From the NCBI RefSeq assembly GCF_014651615.1, contig NZ_BMXF01000001.1, positions 1,087,731 to 1,151,730 of the forward strand: a stretch of 64,000 nt of DNA, read 5' to 3'. Positions 45,365-54,121 of this stretch are shown here, one piece after another; position 1 is the stretch's first letter, and each line of letters starts with the position of its first letter. Position numbers and translations under genes: made by a program. The notes under the pieces are model-generated. The model saw only the letters and a program-made list of their open reading frames with translations, ran no database searches and was not told the DNA's origin. The stretch comes from Persicitalea jodogahamensis. Lineage in GTDB: Bacteria; Bacteroidota; Bacteroidia; Cytophagales; Spirosomataceae.

Positions 45365-46426
45365 TCAGCGGCGCTCATTTTTGGATGCTTTCTCTTGATC
45401 CGCCGCATTTGACACATCGCTCCTGGATTCATTGTCTTCTTTCCTGGCTTTTAGTTGTGCTTTCCAACGGGGCTGTGTCGATCCTTCTTTGGGAGCGGGC
45501 CAGCCTTCGCGTTGTTTGCTGCGGTTGCCTTCGGTGGCTTCAGTTTGATCGTGAAAGAGGTGTACTTCCGTATTGTAAGGCATATCAATACGGGCTTCAT
45601 CCAGGGCGTCTTTAATCGCTTTAATTACTTTGGCCCGGGTGTGTACCACATCGGCCCGGCGGCTGTGGGTCCACCAGCGCACCCGGATGCTGACCCAGCT
45701 GGCGGCCAAATCCCAGGGGAAAGCCTCCACACCGGGGTCGGTTTCCACTTCGGGAATAGCGTCCACAGTCTTGCGGATTACTTCGCAGGCTTCCTCGATG
45801 CCATCTCCATAACCGATACCCACGTCGTACTCGCTGCGACGTTTTTCGTGCGCAGTTTTGACCAGTACGGAGTTGGTGTAAATATCACTGTTGGGAATCA
45901 CCACACGCTGACCGTCATAGGTTTTGATGATCGTGGCGCGGGTTTCGATGCGCTCGACCGTTCCTTCGTAATCGTTGATCTCAATCTGGTCGCCATTCTC
46001 GAAGGGCTGACGAAACAGAATAAGCAAACCCGCCAGCCAGTTTTGCAGGATATCTTTGAAGGCAAAGCCAATCGCCACCGAACTTATGCCCAGCCCTGCA
46101 ATCAGGTCGCCGGGCTTCAGGGATGGAATCACGATCGTAGCCCCCAGCAGAAAGCCCAGGATAATAATGATCCAGCGCACGAAACCCCCGAGCACGTCGC
46201 CAAGGTTATCGCGCTGTTTGCGGGAGGTACGCTGCCGGATGATTTTCCGGGCGAGATAACCCAGCCCGTAAAAAATAGCAATGACTACAATGGCAACTAC
46301 AAGATTTGGCAAGAGGCGGATGAATCCGTCGATCCAGTTATCTACCCGTTCGATAGCCATTCCGAAATTCGTGTCGATCTGTTGGGGTAAATCTTTAATC
46401 GAAGAGGAGTCAGTCTGAAGAAGCAT
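45365..46426 (-). CDS. MscS-type mechanosensitive channel
   Basis: 353 residues. Three TM segments (NLVVAIVVIAIFYGLGYLA, FVRWIIIILGFLLGATIVI, then the pore helix GISSVAIGFAFKDILQNWLA), followed by the MscS beta domain (PFENGDQIEINDYEGTVERI, ATIIKTYDGQRVVIPNSDIY) and an alpha-beta domain (WVSIRVRWWTHSRRADVV). A charged, disordered tail of about 70 residues rich in Lys/Glu/Ser is longer than in E. coli MscS. Inner-membrane tension-gated osmotic valve. Confidence 0.93.
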   Translation of the reverse strand: MLLQTDSSSIKDLPQQIDTNFGMAIERVDNWIDGFIRLLPNLVVAIVVIAIFYGLGYLARKIIRQRTSRKQRDNLGDVLGGFVRWIIIILGFLLGATIVIPSLKPGDLIAGLGISSVAIGFAFKDILQNWLAGLLILFRQPFENGDQIEINDYEGTVERIETRATIIKTYDGQRVVIPNSDIYTNSVLVKTAHEKRRSEYDVGIGYGDGIEEACEVIRKTVDAIPEVETDPGVEAFPWDLAASWVSIRVRWWTHSRRADVVHTRAKVIKAIKDALDEARIDMPYNTEVHLFHDQTEATEGNRSKQREGWPAPKEGSTQPRWKAQLKARKEDNESRSDVSNAADQEKASKNERR

Positions 46427-46539
46427 TGATGGAATGTTACGTGATGGGTATTGATTGGTGTGCGGTCAAACCTCTTGGAAGAGAAGCAATTCAGCATAAA
46501 AAGAATGTGCCGAAGAAATACAACCCGTCAGAAAAGGCC

Positions 46540-46565
46540 TTACCCGGATATGGTAGGCCGGGTAA
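46540..46565. other. 8-bp perfect hairpin upstream of the alpha/beta hydrolase gene
   Basis: TTACCCGG (46540-46547) pairs with CCGGGTAA (46558-46565), 45 nt before ATG 46610; no T run follows directly. Possible regulatory hairpin. Confidence 0.3.
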
Positions 46566-46609
46566 GTACTCCCGGGTTCTGGCTTTTTGTAGAAAAACAA
46601 TAGTGAAAA

Positions 46610-47518
46610 ATGAAAAAACTGCTTTGCCTCGTGACAATGACCGCGCTATCGCTCGCCGCTTCGGCCCAAAATGAAACAATCATGCTGTGGCCTGCCGGAA
46701 AAATTCCCAACGCCATCCCCAACTCGGTAGAGGAACAAACGACCAACAATGGAATGCTCCGGATCAGCGGCGTGACCGTACCCACCCTGACTGCTTTTAT
46801 TCCACCCAAGGACAAAGCTACCGGAGCCGCCGTAATGATCTGCCCCGGTGGCGGTTACTCCATCCTGGCTGCCGAACACGAGGGCTCAGATTTAGGCGAA
46901 TGGTTCAAAGCACGCGGCATTGCAGCTTTCGTGTTGAAGTACCGGCTTCCCAATCCCGCCGCCATGACCAAGCAACACGAAGTGCCGCTTAAAGACGCTA
47001 TGCAGGGGATGAAGCTTATCCGGCAAAATGCCACGAAGTACCACATTAAGTCCGACCAGATCGGCGTGATGGGATTCTCGGCCGGTGGCCATTTGGCTGC
47101 GACCTTATCTACGCACTTCGATCGGGGGGAGTACGCCAGCGAAGACGCCCGGCCTAATTATGCTATTTTGCTCTACCCGGTTATTACGTTCAGTAAAGAA
47201 TACCAACACGGCGGTTCGCATAAAAATCTGCTTGGCGCGGATGACTCGGAAGAGCTGATGAACTACTATTCCAACGAGCTGATGGTTTCGCCAACTACCC
47301 CGCCGACCTTTATGGTACATGCCGGAGATGATAAATCAGTTCCCATTCAGAACAGCTTCGACTATTTCCTGGCACTGCGGGCATTGGGAATTCAGGCGGA
47401 ACTTCATGCCTACCCCACGGGGGGGCATGGCTTTGGAATGCGCACCGCGGGCAAAGGCTCGGTAGACAACTGGCCCGCGGCCATGGAAGGCTGGCTGAAA
47501 AGCCGGGGGTATCAATAG
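46610..47518 (+). CDS. Secreted alpha/beta hydrolase (BD-FAE-like esterase)
   Basis: 302 residues. Signal peptide MKKLLCLVTMTALSLAASAQ. Oxyanion string MICPGGGYSILAAEHEG, nucleophile elbow GVMGFSAGGHLAA, acid in FMVHAGDDKSVP, and His in YPTGGHGFGM. This group contains acetyl-/feruloyl-esterases and lipases that act on plant-polysaccharide side chains; the real substrate is not decided. Followed by a large stem-loop shared with the convergent SDR gene. Confidence 0.87.
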   Translation: MKKLLCLVTMTALSLAASAQNETIMLWPAGKIPNAIPNSVEEQTTNNGMLRISGVTVPTLTAFIPPKDKATGAAVMICPGGGYSILAAEHEGSDLGEWFKARGIAAFVLKYRLPNPAAMTKQHEVPLKDAMQGMKLIRQNATKYHIKSDQIGVMGFSAGGHLAATLSTHFDRGEYASEDARPNYAILLYPVITFSKEYQHGGSHKNLLGADDSEELMNYYSNELMVSPTTPPTFMVHAGDDKSVPIQNSFDYFLALRALGIQAELHAYPTGGHGFGMRTAGKGSVDNWPAAMEGWLKSRGYQ

Positions 47519-47520
47519 CA

Positions 47521-47591
47521 CGGGCGGCATCCGGCTTCCAGCCCGTTTTTCCTAACCAGGAAACGAGAGGCTGAAAGCCGGACGCCGCCCG
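47521..47591. terminator. Large bidirectional stem-loop / REP-like element
   Basis: CGGGCGGCATCCGGCTTCCA.. (arm 47521-47543) pairs with 47569-47591 with two mismatches in 23, and the loop has an inner stem (CGTTTTTCCT / AGGAAACG). It lies between convergent genes (46610-47518 and 47605-48462), so it probably serves as a terminator in both directions; the length and regularity suggest a dispersed repeat. Confidence 0.6.
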
Positions 47592-47604
47592 CACCACGAC
47601 AGGA

Positions 47605-48462
47605 TCACGTATTCAGCACGTCGCCCCCGTTGGGATGAAGTACCTGCCCGGTGAAATAACTGGCATCTTCACTTGCCAGAAAAACGAACGATGTGGCCAC
47701 TTCGCAGGGTTGACCGGGACGACCCAGCGGGGCATCCTTACCAAATGTTTTTACTTTTTCCGAATCAAAGGTGGAAGGAATGAGCGGCGTCCAGATAGGG
47801 CCCGGTGCCACGGCATTGACACGAATTCCCTTGTCGGCCAGATTGCCCGACAGGGAACGGGTGAACGCGACAATGGCGCCTTTGGTGGATGAGTAGTCGA
47901 GCAATCCCGCGCTGCCCCGGTAAGCGGTGACGGAAGTGGTGTTGACAATGGCATCTCCTTCTTTAAGATGCGGTAGGGCGGCCTGCACAAAATAAAACAT
48001 TGAGAAGATGTTCGTAGCAAAAGTACCCTGGAGTTGCTCGGCTGAAATCTTGCCAATATCCTCTTTCGGATGCTGCTCGGCGGCATTATTGACCAGGATG
48101 TTCAATTTTCCAAACTCCTTGACAGCTTCGCCCACGGCTTTTCTGCAAAACTCCTCTTCCCGGATATTGCCCTTAATCAACAGGCATTTCCTGCCTTCTT
48201 GCTCCACCATTTTCTGGGTATCTTTGGCATCCTGGGTTTCGTCGAGATAAACGATGGCCACATGGGCACCCTCGCGGGCGAAGTGTACCGCCACTGAGCG
48301 ACCTATTCCGCTATCGCCGCCCGTGATCAGCGCCACCTTTCCTTCCAGTTTGCCACTACCCCGGTAGCCGTCACGAATGACTACCGGTTCGGGATTCATT
48401 CTATACTCCTTGCCCGGCTGCTTTTCCTGAGTCTGTCCTTTGGTATCTATGTCGAAGTTCAT
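47605..48462 (-). CDS. SDR family oxidoreductase (YghA-like)
   Basis: 285 residues. An N-terminal extension (about 35 residues, KEYRMNPEPVVIRDGYRGSG) typical of the YghA/stress-SDR group, cofactor motif LITGGDSGIGRSV, NNAAEQ, catalytic Ser in NTTSVTAYRGS, and YSSTKGA (Tyr-x3-Lys). NADP(H)-dependent reductase of unknown natural substrate. Monocistronic. Confidence 0.92.
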   Translation of the reverse strand: MNFDIDTKGQTQEKQPGKEYRMNPEPVVIRDGYRGSGKLEGKVALITGGDSGIGRSVAVHFAREGAHVAIVYLDETQDAKDTQKMVEQEGRKCLLIKGNIREEEFCRKAVGEAVKEFGKLNILVNNAAEQHPKEDIGKISAEQLQGTFATNIFSMFYFVQAALPHLKEGDAIVNTTSVTAYRGSAGLLDYSSTKGAIVAFTRSLSGNLADKGIRVNAVAPGPIWTPLIPSTFDSEKVKTFGKDAPLGRPGQPCEVATSFVFLASEDASYFTGQVLHPNGGDVLNT

Positions 48463-48550
48463 GGGTTGGTATGGTTTGGTTTATAAACAGAGGAGCTGGA
48501 AAACTTTATGCCAACGACTGACGTTACGACGCACGGCTGGAACAGATTCA

Positions 48551-48581
48551 TTGCTCCTGCCCTACCACTTCGCTACCTTTG
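48551..48581 (+). promoter_or_regulatory. Promoter TTG-N20-TACCTTTG for the helicase gene, near-leaderless
   Basis: TTG (48551-48553), 20 nt, TACCTTTG (48574-48581): consensus spacing and sequence. The ATG at 48586 follows only 4 nt later, so transcription would begin at or within a few bases of the start codon if this is used. Confidence 0.5.
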
Positions 48582-48585
48582 CAGT

Positions 48586-49920
48586 ATGACTTTTTACGAC
48601 CTCAATTTATCCAAGCCGCTCCTCAATGCCCTCGACGATTTGGGCTTCACCGAGCCGACGGCCATTCAGGAGCAAGCTTTTTCGGCCATCATGTCGGGAC
48701 GCGATGTCTGTGGTATCGCCCAAACGGGCACCGGAAAAACGCTGGCCTACCTACTACCCTTGCTGCGGCAGTGGAAATACGCCAAAGACCGCCTACCCCA
48801 GCAACTCATTCTGGTGCCGACCCGCGAACTCGTGGTGCAGGTTGTGGAAGCGATTCAACAGCTGACTGCCTATATGAGTGTCGAGGTGATCGGGGTATAC
48901 GGCGGCGAGAACATCAAAACCCAGATGGCTCAGGTCAGCGAAGGTGCCGATGTCATTGTGGCCACACCAGGGCGGTTGATCGACCTGGTGATGAACCGCT
49001 CGCTGAAAACCAAGAATATCAAGAAACTGGTGATCGATGAGGTAGACGAAATGCTCAACCTGGGTTTTCGTTCGCAGCTGAACACGGTACTTGACCTGCT
49101 GACAACCAAGCGGCAAAACCTGCTTTTTTCGGCTACGATGACCGACGAGGTGGAATCGCTGATGGCCGTTCATTTTCATGATCCGTTACGTATCGAGTCT
49201 GCGCCCGCCGGGGCACCGCTGGCCAGTATTACGCAGGGCGCTTACGAGGTGCCGAACTTCCACACGAAGATCAATCTGCTGAAAATGCTGGTCACGAAGG
49301 ATCTTGACATGACCAAAGTACTGGTGTTTGCCAGCACCAAAAAACTGGCCGACGAGATTTACGAAGCTATGGAAACCCGCTTTCCCGAACAGGTGGGCGT
49401 CATTCACTCCAACAAGGCGCAGAACAATCGCTTTGAAACGGTTCGGAAGTTTCAGGAAGGAGAAGACCTGATCCTGGTTGCGACCGACATCGTGGCGCGT
49501 GGACTCGACCTGACTGACGTGTCGCATGTCATCAATTTTGATATGCCCGATGAACCCGAAAACTACATCCACCGCATTGGCCGGACGGGCCGCGCTGATA
49601 AGGAAGGTACGGCTCTTAGCTTCGTGACCGAGGCTGAAAAGGAATATCAGGAAAAGATTGAGGAATTGATGGGTCAGCAGATTGCTATATTGCCGCTGCC
49701 GGAGGAACTGGAAATATCAGATGTACTGACCGAAGACGAAGAGCCGAAAGTCAAAATGAAAAATATTTTGGCCAAAGTACCAAAGCGCGACGACATCGGC
49801 CCGGCCTTTCATGAAAAGTTAGCCAAGAATCAGAAGGTCAATGTCCGGCGCGACATCGCCGCGGAGAAGATGCAGAAATACGGCAAACCTATTACGCGGG
49901 GGGCAAAGAAGCGGAAGTAG
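48586..49920 (+). CDS. DEAD-box-type ATP-dependent RNA helicase with DEVD motif
   Basis: 444 residues from ATG 48586 (the frame extends to 48508). Q motif FTEPTAIQEQAF, motif I AQTGTGKT, Ia PTRELV, Ib TPGRLID, motif II VIDEVDEML (DEVD, not DEAD), motif III FSATM, IV-V VLVFASTKK, VATDIVARGLD, VI HRIGRTGR. The C-terminal basic tail (RGAKKRK) is suited to RNA binding. Remodels RNA or ribosome precursors. Its last 29 bp overlap the convergent nagA 3' end. Confidence 0.94.
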   Translation: MTFYDLNLSKPLLNALDDLGFTEPTAIQEQAFSAIMSGRDVCGIAQTGTGKTLAYLLPLLRQWKYAKDRLPQQLILVPTRELVVQVVEAIQQLTAYMSVEVIGVYGGENIKTQMAQVSEGADVIVATPGRLIDLVMNRSLKTKNIKKLVIDEVDEMLNLGFRSQLNTVLDLLTTKRQNLLFSATMTDEVESLMAVHFHDPLRIESAPAGAPLASITQGAYEVPNFHTKINLLKMLVTKDLDMTKVLVFASTKKLADEIYEAMETRFPEQVGVIHSNKAQNNRFETVRKFQEGEDLILVATDIVARGLDLTDVSHVINFDMPDEPENYIHRIGRTGRADKEGTALSFVTEAEKEYQEKIEELMGQQIAILPLPEELEISDVLTEDEEPKVKMKNILAKVPKRDDIGPAFHEKLAKNQKVNVRRDIAAEKMQKYGKPITRGAKKRK

Positions 49921-51067
49921 TCCAGATATCCACAATCTCCAACTCTGGCGTCAGGGCCACCACATCGGCTGCGTATCCCGGTTTGAGGTAGCCGATGCGG
50001 TCTTCCATTTTAAGCTGCCGGGCGGGATAGGCCGAGGCCATCCTGAACACTTCTTCCGGGGCGAGCCCAACTTTTTGGATACAATTCCGTACGGCATCCA
50101 GCAGCGTGATACACGATCCGGCCAGCAGCCCTTCGTCGTTGGTAAAGCGTTCGCCGTCGTAGTTGGTGACGAAGCCCTCGAACTCGAAGCGGGTACCTTG
50201 GTACTTGGCGAAGGTTGCATCTGAAATCAGGAAAAGCCGATCGCCCAGTAGTTTCTTGGCAATCCTGATCGCTCCAAAATCGCAGTGAAAACCATCGGCG
50301 ATCAGGCTGACATGAACGTCGTGGCGGTCGAAAATAGTGCCAACTACCCCCAACTCGCGGCTTTCCATCGGCCGCATGGCGTTGTAGAGGTGCGTGGCGA
50401 GAGAGAATCCTTTGTCAAAAAAAGCGTTCATCTGCGCCGAACTGGCGTTGGTATGGCCGGCAGAGATGGCCCAATCGGTTGTTTTGAGCAAAGCCAGCAA
50501 CTCGTCGTCGAAGCATTCGGGAGCGATGGTCATCACCTTGATGACGTCACCGCCTTTTTCGATAAGCTCCGTCAGCTCGGCCCGGCTGGGTGGCCGTACC
50601 ATCGCTTCGCTGTGCGCGCCGCGTTTGGCCTGGCTGATGAACGGTCCTTCCACGTGCAATCCGGCGATGCCTGGTCCGCCTTCCTGCCAATAATTTTGTA
50701 TCGCTTCGGCCGCCGCCAGAATCCTTGCCTTCGTGGTAGAGTAGACCGTCGGGACGATCGTCGTGGTACCATCCTGCAGGTGCGTTTCGCGCATATTCCG
50801 GAGCGACTCCACCGAGCCGTCGCGCGTGAGGAAACCACTGCTGCCGCCATACAGCTGAAAATCCACAAAGCCGGGTACCAGCCAGTTGCCATTCAGGTCG
50901 CGCGTCGGGATGTCTTCGGGTACTTCACCAGGTGAAAGTACCGCTTTGATTTTTCCCGATTCCAGCCACAGGGCATGGTCGGTCAGGACGCCTTCGCCCG
51001 TATATAAAGTAGCGTTGGTAAGAACTACCGATCCCAAAGGGTGGTCTCTTTTGTCCAGATGCTCCAA
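49892..51067 (-). CDS. nagA: N-acetylglucosamine-6-phosphate deacetylase
   Basis: 391 residues. Amidohydrolase barrel with VPGFVDFQLYGGSSG (the HxH pair of many amidohydrolases is absent, as in E. coli NagA), GLHVEGPFISQAKRGAHS (metal Glu), SAGHTNAS, ATHLYNAMRPMESRELG, LISDATFAKYQG (catalytic Asp) and a final LKPGYAADVVAL. Removes acetate from GlcNAc-6-P to give GlcN-6-P, the product of GlmS. The start overlaps the aroE end by 43 bp. No nagB adjacent. Confidence 0.93.
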   Translation of the reverse strand: MEHLDKRDHPLGSVVLTNATLYTGEGVLTDHALWLESGKIKAVLSPGEVPEDIPTRDLNGNWLVPGFVDFQLYGGSSGFLTRDGSVESLRNMRETHLQDGTTTIVPTVYSTTKARILAAAEAIQNYWQEGGPGIAGLHVEGPFISQAKRGAHSEAMVRPPSRAELTELIEKGGDVIKVMTIAPECFDDELLALLKTTDWAISAGHTNASSAQMNAFFDKGFSLATHLYNAMRPMESRELGVVGTIFDRHDVHVSLIADGFHCDFGAIRIAKKLLGDRLFLISDATFAKYQGTRFEFEGFVTNYDGERFTNDEGLLAGSCITLLDAVRNCIQKVGLAPEEVFRMASAYPARQLKMEDRIGYLKPGYAADVVALTPELEIVDIWTTSASLPPA

Positions 51068-51795
51068 GATTTTTCAGCTTGTAATTGCAACATTTTCAAT
51101 CCATTGTGAATAGCGGCCTTTTGTTTGGCTCCTTTTTGCAGGAAAGCCGTGTCCACCGGGTTATACACCAAATCGTATAGGAAATGATCGTGTGTAATGT
51201 ACTGATAGGGGATAGGTGGGAAAGTTTCCACGGCAGGGTACATGCCCAGGGGGGTAGTGTTCACGATCAGACGGTGTTCAGCCATTACTTCTTCGGTCAA
51301 ATCGTCGTAGCCAAATTCGCCTTCACCGGGTGTGCGGGAAACGAGTTGTGGAGTCGCGCTCAAATCTTCCAAAGCCGTAATCACTGCTTTACAGGAGCCG
51401 CCCGTTCCCAGCACCAGGGCTTTCATGCCGATAGGAGACTCGCCCCGTCGGTCGAGCCATTCGGCCACTGACTGCCGAAAGCCGTAGTAATCGGTATTGA
51501 AGCCCTTGGTGGAGCCATCGGCGTAGATTTTGATCGTATTGACTGCCCCAATTCGCTTGGCAGAAGCGTCGTCCAGGCCATCCAGGAAGGGGATGACTTT
51601 TTGTTTGTAGGGAATCGTCACGTTCAGGCCGCGCAGGTTGGCATTGGTCAACAGGGCAGGTAGTTCGTCGATCGTTTTCAATTCAAACAAGTCGTAGCGG
51701 CTCCCCTTGATATTCTCACGCTCAAATTTCTCAGCAAAATATTTTTTTGAAAAAGAGTGGGTAAGCGGATAGCCAATAAGTCCGTATTGATTCAT
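51025..51795 (-). CDS. aroE: Shikimate dehydrogenase
   Basis: 256 residues from ATG 51795 (the longer frame to 51864 has a less likely start). Shikimate-binding GYPLTHSFS, NVTIPYKQKVIPFL (catalytic Lys), GFNTDYYGF (catalytic Asp), NADP motif LVLGTGGSCKAV, NTTPLGMYP, YNPVDTAFL. Reduces 3-dehydroshikimate in aromatic amino-acid synthesis. Located between nagA (overlap) and a terminator. Confidence 0.95.
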   Translation of the reverse strand: MNQYGLIGYPLTHSFSKKYFAEKFERENIKGSRYDLFELKTIDELPALLTNANLRGLNVTIPYKQKVIPFLDGLDDASAKRIGAVNTIKIYADGSTKGFNTDYYGFRQSVAEWLDRRGESPIGMKALVLGTGGSCKAVITALEDLSATPQLVSRTPGEGEFGYDDLTEEVMAEHRLIVNTTPLGMYPAVETFPPIPYQYITHDHFLYDLVYNPVDTAFLQKGAKQKAAIHNGLKMLQLQAEKSWSIWTKETTLWDR

Positions 51796-51892
51796 AGTTT
51801 TAAGTGGTGTTACAGGTGGCATGACCGAATTAGGCGCTAAAAAGTTCAACCTAACGAACCACAAGGTATTTTCTTACGATCATTTTAATACC

Positions 51893-51925
51893 AAAAACCC
51901 CGTCCTGTGCGGAATCGGGGTTTTT
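51893..51925 (-). terminator. Rho-independent terminator after the DedA gene
   Basis: AAAAACCCCG (51893-51902) pairs with CGGGGTTTTT (51916-51925), 13-nt loop; T runs on both strands. It lies 25 bp beyond the DedA stop and separates it from aroE. Confidence 0.88.
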
Positions 51926-51949
51926 GTGGTGTGATCTTTCTTAAAGAAT

Positions 51950-52603
51950 TCAGGCTGTTTTCGGCGTAAGCAGCTTCGATTTGACAAAGCCCCACAGAAT
52001 CGGGAGAATGGATAGTCCGATAATACCAAAAATGACCAGCTCAAAATTTTCTTTTACAAATGTAATATTGCCAAAAAAGTACCCCAGTAGAGTGAGCGTC
52101 GGTACCCACAACAGGGCCCCAGCGATACAATAGCCGATGTACTTGCCGTATTCCATGCTGCCTGCTCCGGCTACAAAGGGCGCCACCGTGCGGATAATGG
52201 GGATGAAACGGGCCATGATGACCGTTTTGCCGCCGTGCTTGGCGTAAAATGCCTCGGTGCGTTCCAGGTACTCGCGCTTGAGGAACAGCACGCGTTCGCG
52301 TTGTTTGATCTGAGTTCCCAGATATTTGCCCACAAAATAATTGACGTTGTCGCCTAACAGCGCGGCAATGATGAGGAGCAAGATGATGAGCCAGACATTC
52401 AGCGCTCCCGTGGAAGCAGCCAGGGCACCTGCGGCGAACAAAAGCGAGTCGCCGGGCAATAGCGGCATGAACACCAGTCCCGTTTCGGCAAACACGATCA
52501 GGAAAAGGATCAGGTAGGTGAGGGTGCCGTACTCCTCGATAATGTCAAAAAGGTGCTTGTCGAGATGCAGGAAGAAATCGACTACTTGGCTTATAATTTC
52601 CAT
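51950..52603 (-). CDS. DedA/SNARE-associated family membrane protein
   Basis: 217 residues. YLILFLIVFAETGLVFMPLLPGDSLLFAAG (DedA E-x-G...F.P-x-x-P-G-D signature), VNYFVGKYLG, VIMARFIPIIRTVAPFVAGAG, GYFFGNI. Four to five membrane helices; family members act as lipid (undecaprenyl-phosphate or phosphatidylethanolamine) flippases. Its ATG overlaps the ComA-like gene end by 13 bp, suggesting co-translation. Confidence 0.92.
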   Translation of the reverse strand: MEIISQVVDFFLHLDKHLFDIIEEYGTLTYLILFLIVFAETGLVFMPLLPGDSLLFAAGALAASTGALNVWLIILLLIIAALLGDNVNYFVGKYLGTQIKQRERVLFLKREYLERTEAFYAKHGGKTVIMARFIPIIRTVAPFVAGAGSMEYGKYIGYCIAGALLWVPTLTLLGYFFGNITFVKENFELVIFGIIGLSILPILWGFVKSKLLTPKTA

Positions 52604-53376
52604 TTCTTTTGGGTTTCTTGATCTAGAAAATGAGTGAACGTATCGCCCCGTAACCCCAGGCGGATGGTTTCAAGCGGAATAATGTCGTTAGAAGCGATAT
52701 TGCCCAGATTAACATTGGCTCCCAGCAGTTTGACAAACCAAACCTGCTGGGCTTTTTGGGGAGCTTCCCAAAGGATTTTTTCATTGGGAATTTCGGTCAG
52801 GATTTCTTCAACCAGTCCCTGGCGCACTTCACCACTCGCCCGGAACAGACCGACGTTCCCGGCTTCCCGCGCCTCACCGATTACCTTCCAGGCTCCGGCT
52901 TCGAGTTCGGCCCGCATGAGCCGAATCCACTTGTAGGGCGGAATGATTTTCTCCTCGTCTTTCGAACCAACCTCCGACAGCACCGTCACTTGCTTGGCCA
53001 GGGTGCGAATGTACTCGCACTTTTCATCGGCGGGCATCTCGACGGAGCCGTCCGACACCTCGGCATACTGCAACTTGTATTTGTCGATCAGTCGGCGAAA
53101 ATCTTCGAACTGATTGCGGACCACAAAGGCTTCAAAGAGTGTCCCGCCAAAATAAAACGGTACATTGGCCGAACGATAGACATCCAGTTTTTTATCGAGG
53201 TCGGGTGTCACGAAAGAAGTGGCCCAGCCTAGCTTTACAATGTCAATGTGGGTGTGGGAAACGGAAAGCATGTCTTCCACCTCCCTTACGCTCAGTCCTT
53301 TATCCATCACCATTGTGATGCCGTTTTGGCGTGGTTTGGCGGTGCGATCGGGAATTTGCGACAGGTCGTAGTTCAT
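52591..53376 (-). CDS. ComA-like phosphosulfolactate synthase family protein
   Basis: 261 residues from ATG 53376 (an in-frame start seven codons earlier at 53397 also possible). TIM barrel of the ComA family: PRQNGITMVMDKGLSVREVE, HIDIVKLGWATSFV, VPFYFGGTLFEAF, YAEVSDGSVEMP, VLSEVGSKDEEKI. ComA joins phosphoenolpyruvate and sulfite in archaeal coenzyme M synthesis; Bacteroidota do not make coenzyme M, and a sulfonate-lipid role is one guess. Other com genes are absent. Overlaps DedA by 13 bp. Confidence 0.8.
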   Translation of the reverse strand: MNYDLSQIPDRTAKPRQNGITMVMDKGLSVREVEDMLSVSHTHIDIVKLGWATSFVTPDLDKKLDVYRSANVPFYFGGTLFEAFVVRNQFEDFRRLIDKYKLQYAEVSDGSVEMPADEKCEYIRTLAKQVTVLSEVGSKDEEKIIPPYKWIRLMRAELEAGAWKVIGEAREAGNVGLFRASGEVRQGLVEEILTEIPNEKILWEAPQKAQQVWFVKLLGANVNLGNIASNDIIPLETIRLGLRGDTFTHFLDQETQKKWKL

Positions 53377-53428
53377 AGATTTGAGGGAAGGTTCCATTCA
53401 GTCAGGCCAACGGCCCTGGAAAATCGCC

Positions 53429-53436
53429 CAAAGGTA
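53429..53436 (-). promoter_or_regulatory. -7 element TACCTTTG upstream of the ComA-like/DedA pair
   Basis: Exact TAnnTTTG match on the minus strand, 53 nt before ATG 53376; only a weak TTA is found at the -33 position. Confidence 0.4.
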
Positions 53437-53565
53437 AGAATATCCTTTTAGACCTCCGTAATAAAATACACGATTTATGCACTTTTAAGGCCAATATTCT
53501 ACGATTATTCCTATTTTTGGTCGATCTAACTCCAAAGTTAAAGTACTCTTTACACCCGTTTTTTC

Positions 53566-54021
53566 ATGAATAGTACCTCAGAATCAAATCCCCGCCTTGA
53601 TTTTTTTCGTGCCCGAATCGGCCAGAGCCTGAAAGACGGCCTCTCACCTCTGGGTCGTTGGCTGAGTGGTACCCTGCGGGCCGTTGACTACGGACAGATC
53701 AGTGTGGAATTTTCAGTGCGGGAAGATATGACCAACCCGATGGGCGTACTGCATGGTGGGGCTGCCGCCGCCATCATGGACGATGTAGTCGGGATGATGG
53801 TTTTCACGCTGGGCCGCGACTATGGCTACACTTCCGTGAACCTGAACTGCGATTTCCTGAGTGCTGCCCGGCTGGGCGATGTGCTTACGGCGAACGCCCG
53901 GGTAGTTCGCGCGGGACGGAACATCATTCACTGCGAGTGCCAAATCGTCAAATCCGAAGGGAAGATCGTTGCGAAGTGCGCGAGTAATTTGATTCAGACG
54001 GGAGTGAAGTTGCCGGAGTAG
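53566..54021 (+). CDS. PaaI-type hotdog thioesterase
   Basis: 151 residues. Single hotdog domain with the active-site helix HGGAAAAIMDDVVG, preceded by MTNPMGVL and followed by TSVNLNCDFLSAARLGDVLTA and GRNIIHCECQIV. Hydrolyses an acyl-CoA thioester; substrate unknown. Divergent from the ComA-like gene; a TATTTTTG box lies at 53512-53519. Confidence 0.9.
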   Translation: MNSTSESNPRLDFFRARIGQSLKDGLSPLGRWLSGTLRAVDYGQISVEFSVREDMTNPMGVLHGGAAAAIMDDVVGMMVFTLGRDYGYTSVNLNCDFLSAARLGDVLTANARVVRAGRNIIHCECQIVKSEGKIVAKCASNLIQTGVKLPE

Positions 54022-54121
54022 CACTCTGAATTTTTAGACAGTTGGGTTTTTGTAAACTTGTTCTATATAATCGCCAATCAGGGTACTTGCGGATAGGCAA
54101 CGGCTCCCCCCTTTACTCAAA

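Noticed and set aside
45455-46390. 311-codon open frame on the plus strand
   Set aside because: Opposite the MscS channel gene, which has clear membrane and pore motifs.
49970-51067. NagA as a defective enzyme because the HxH pair is missing
   Set aside because: E. coli NagA also lacks HxH in this position and is active; the other metal and catalytic residues are present.
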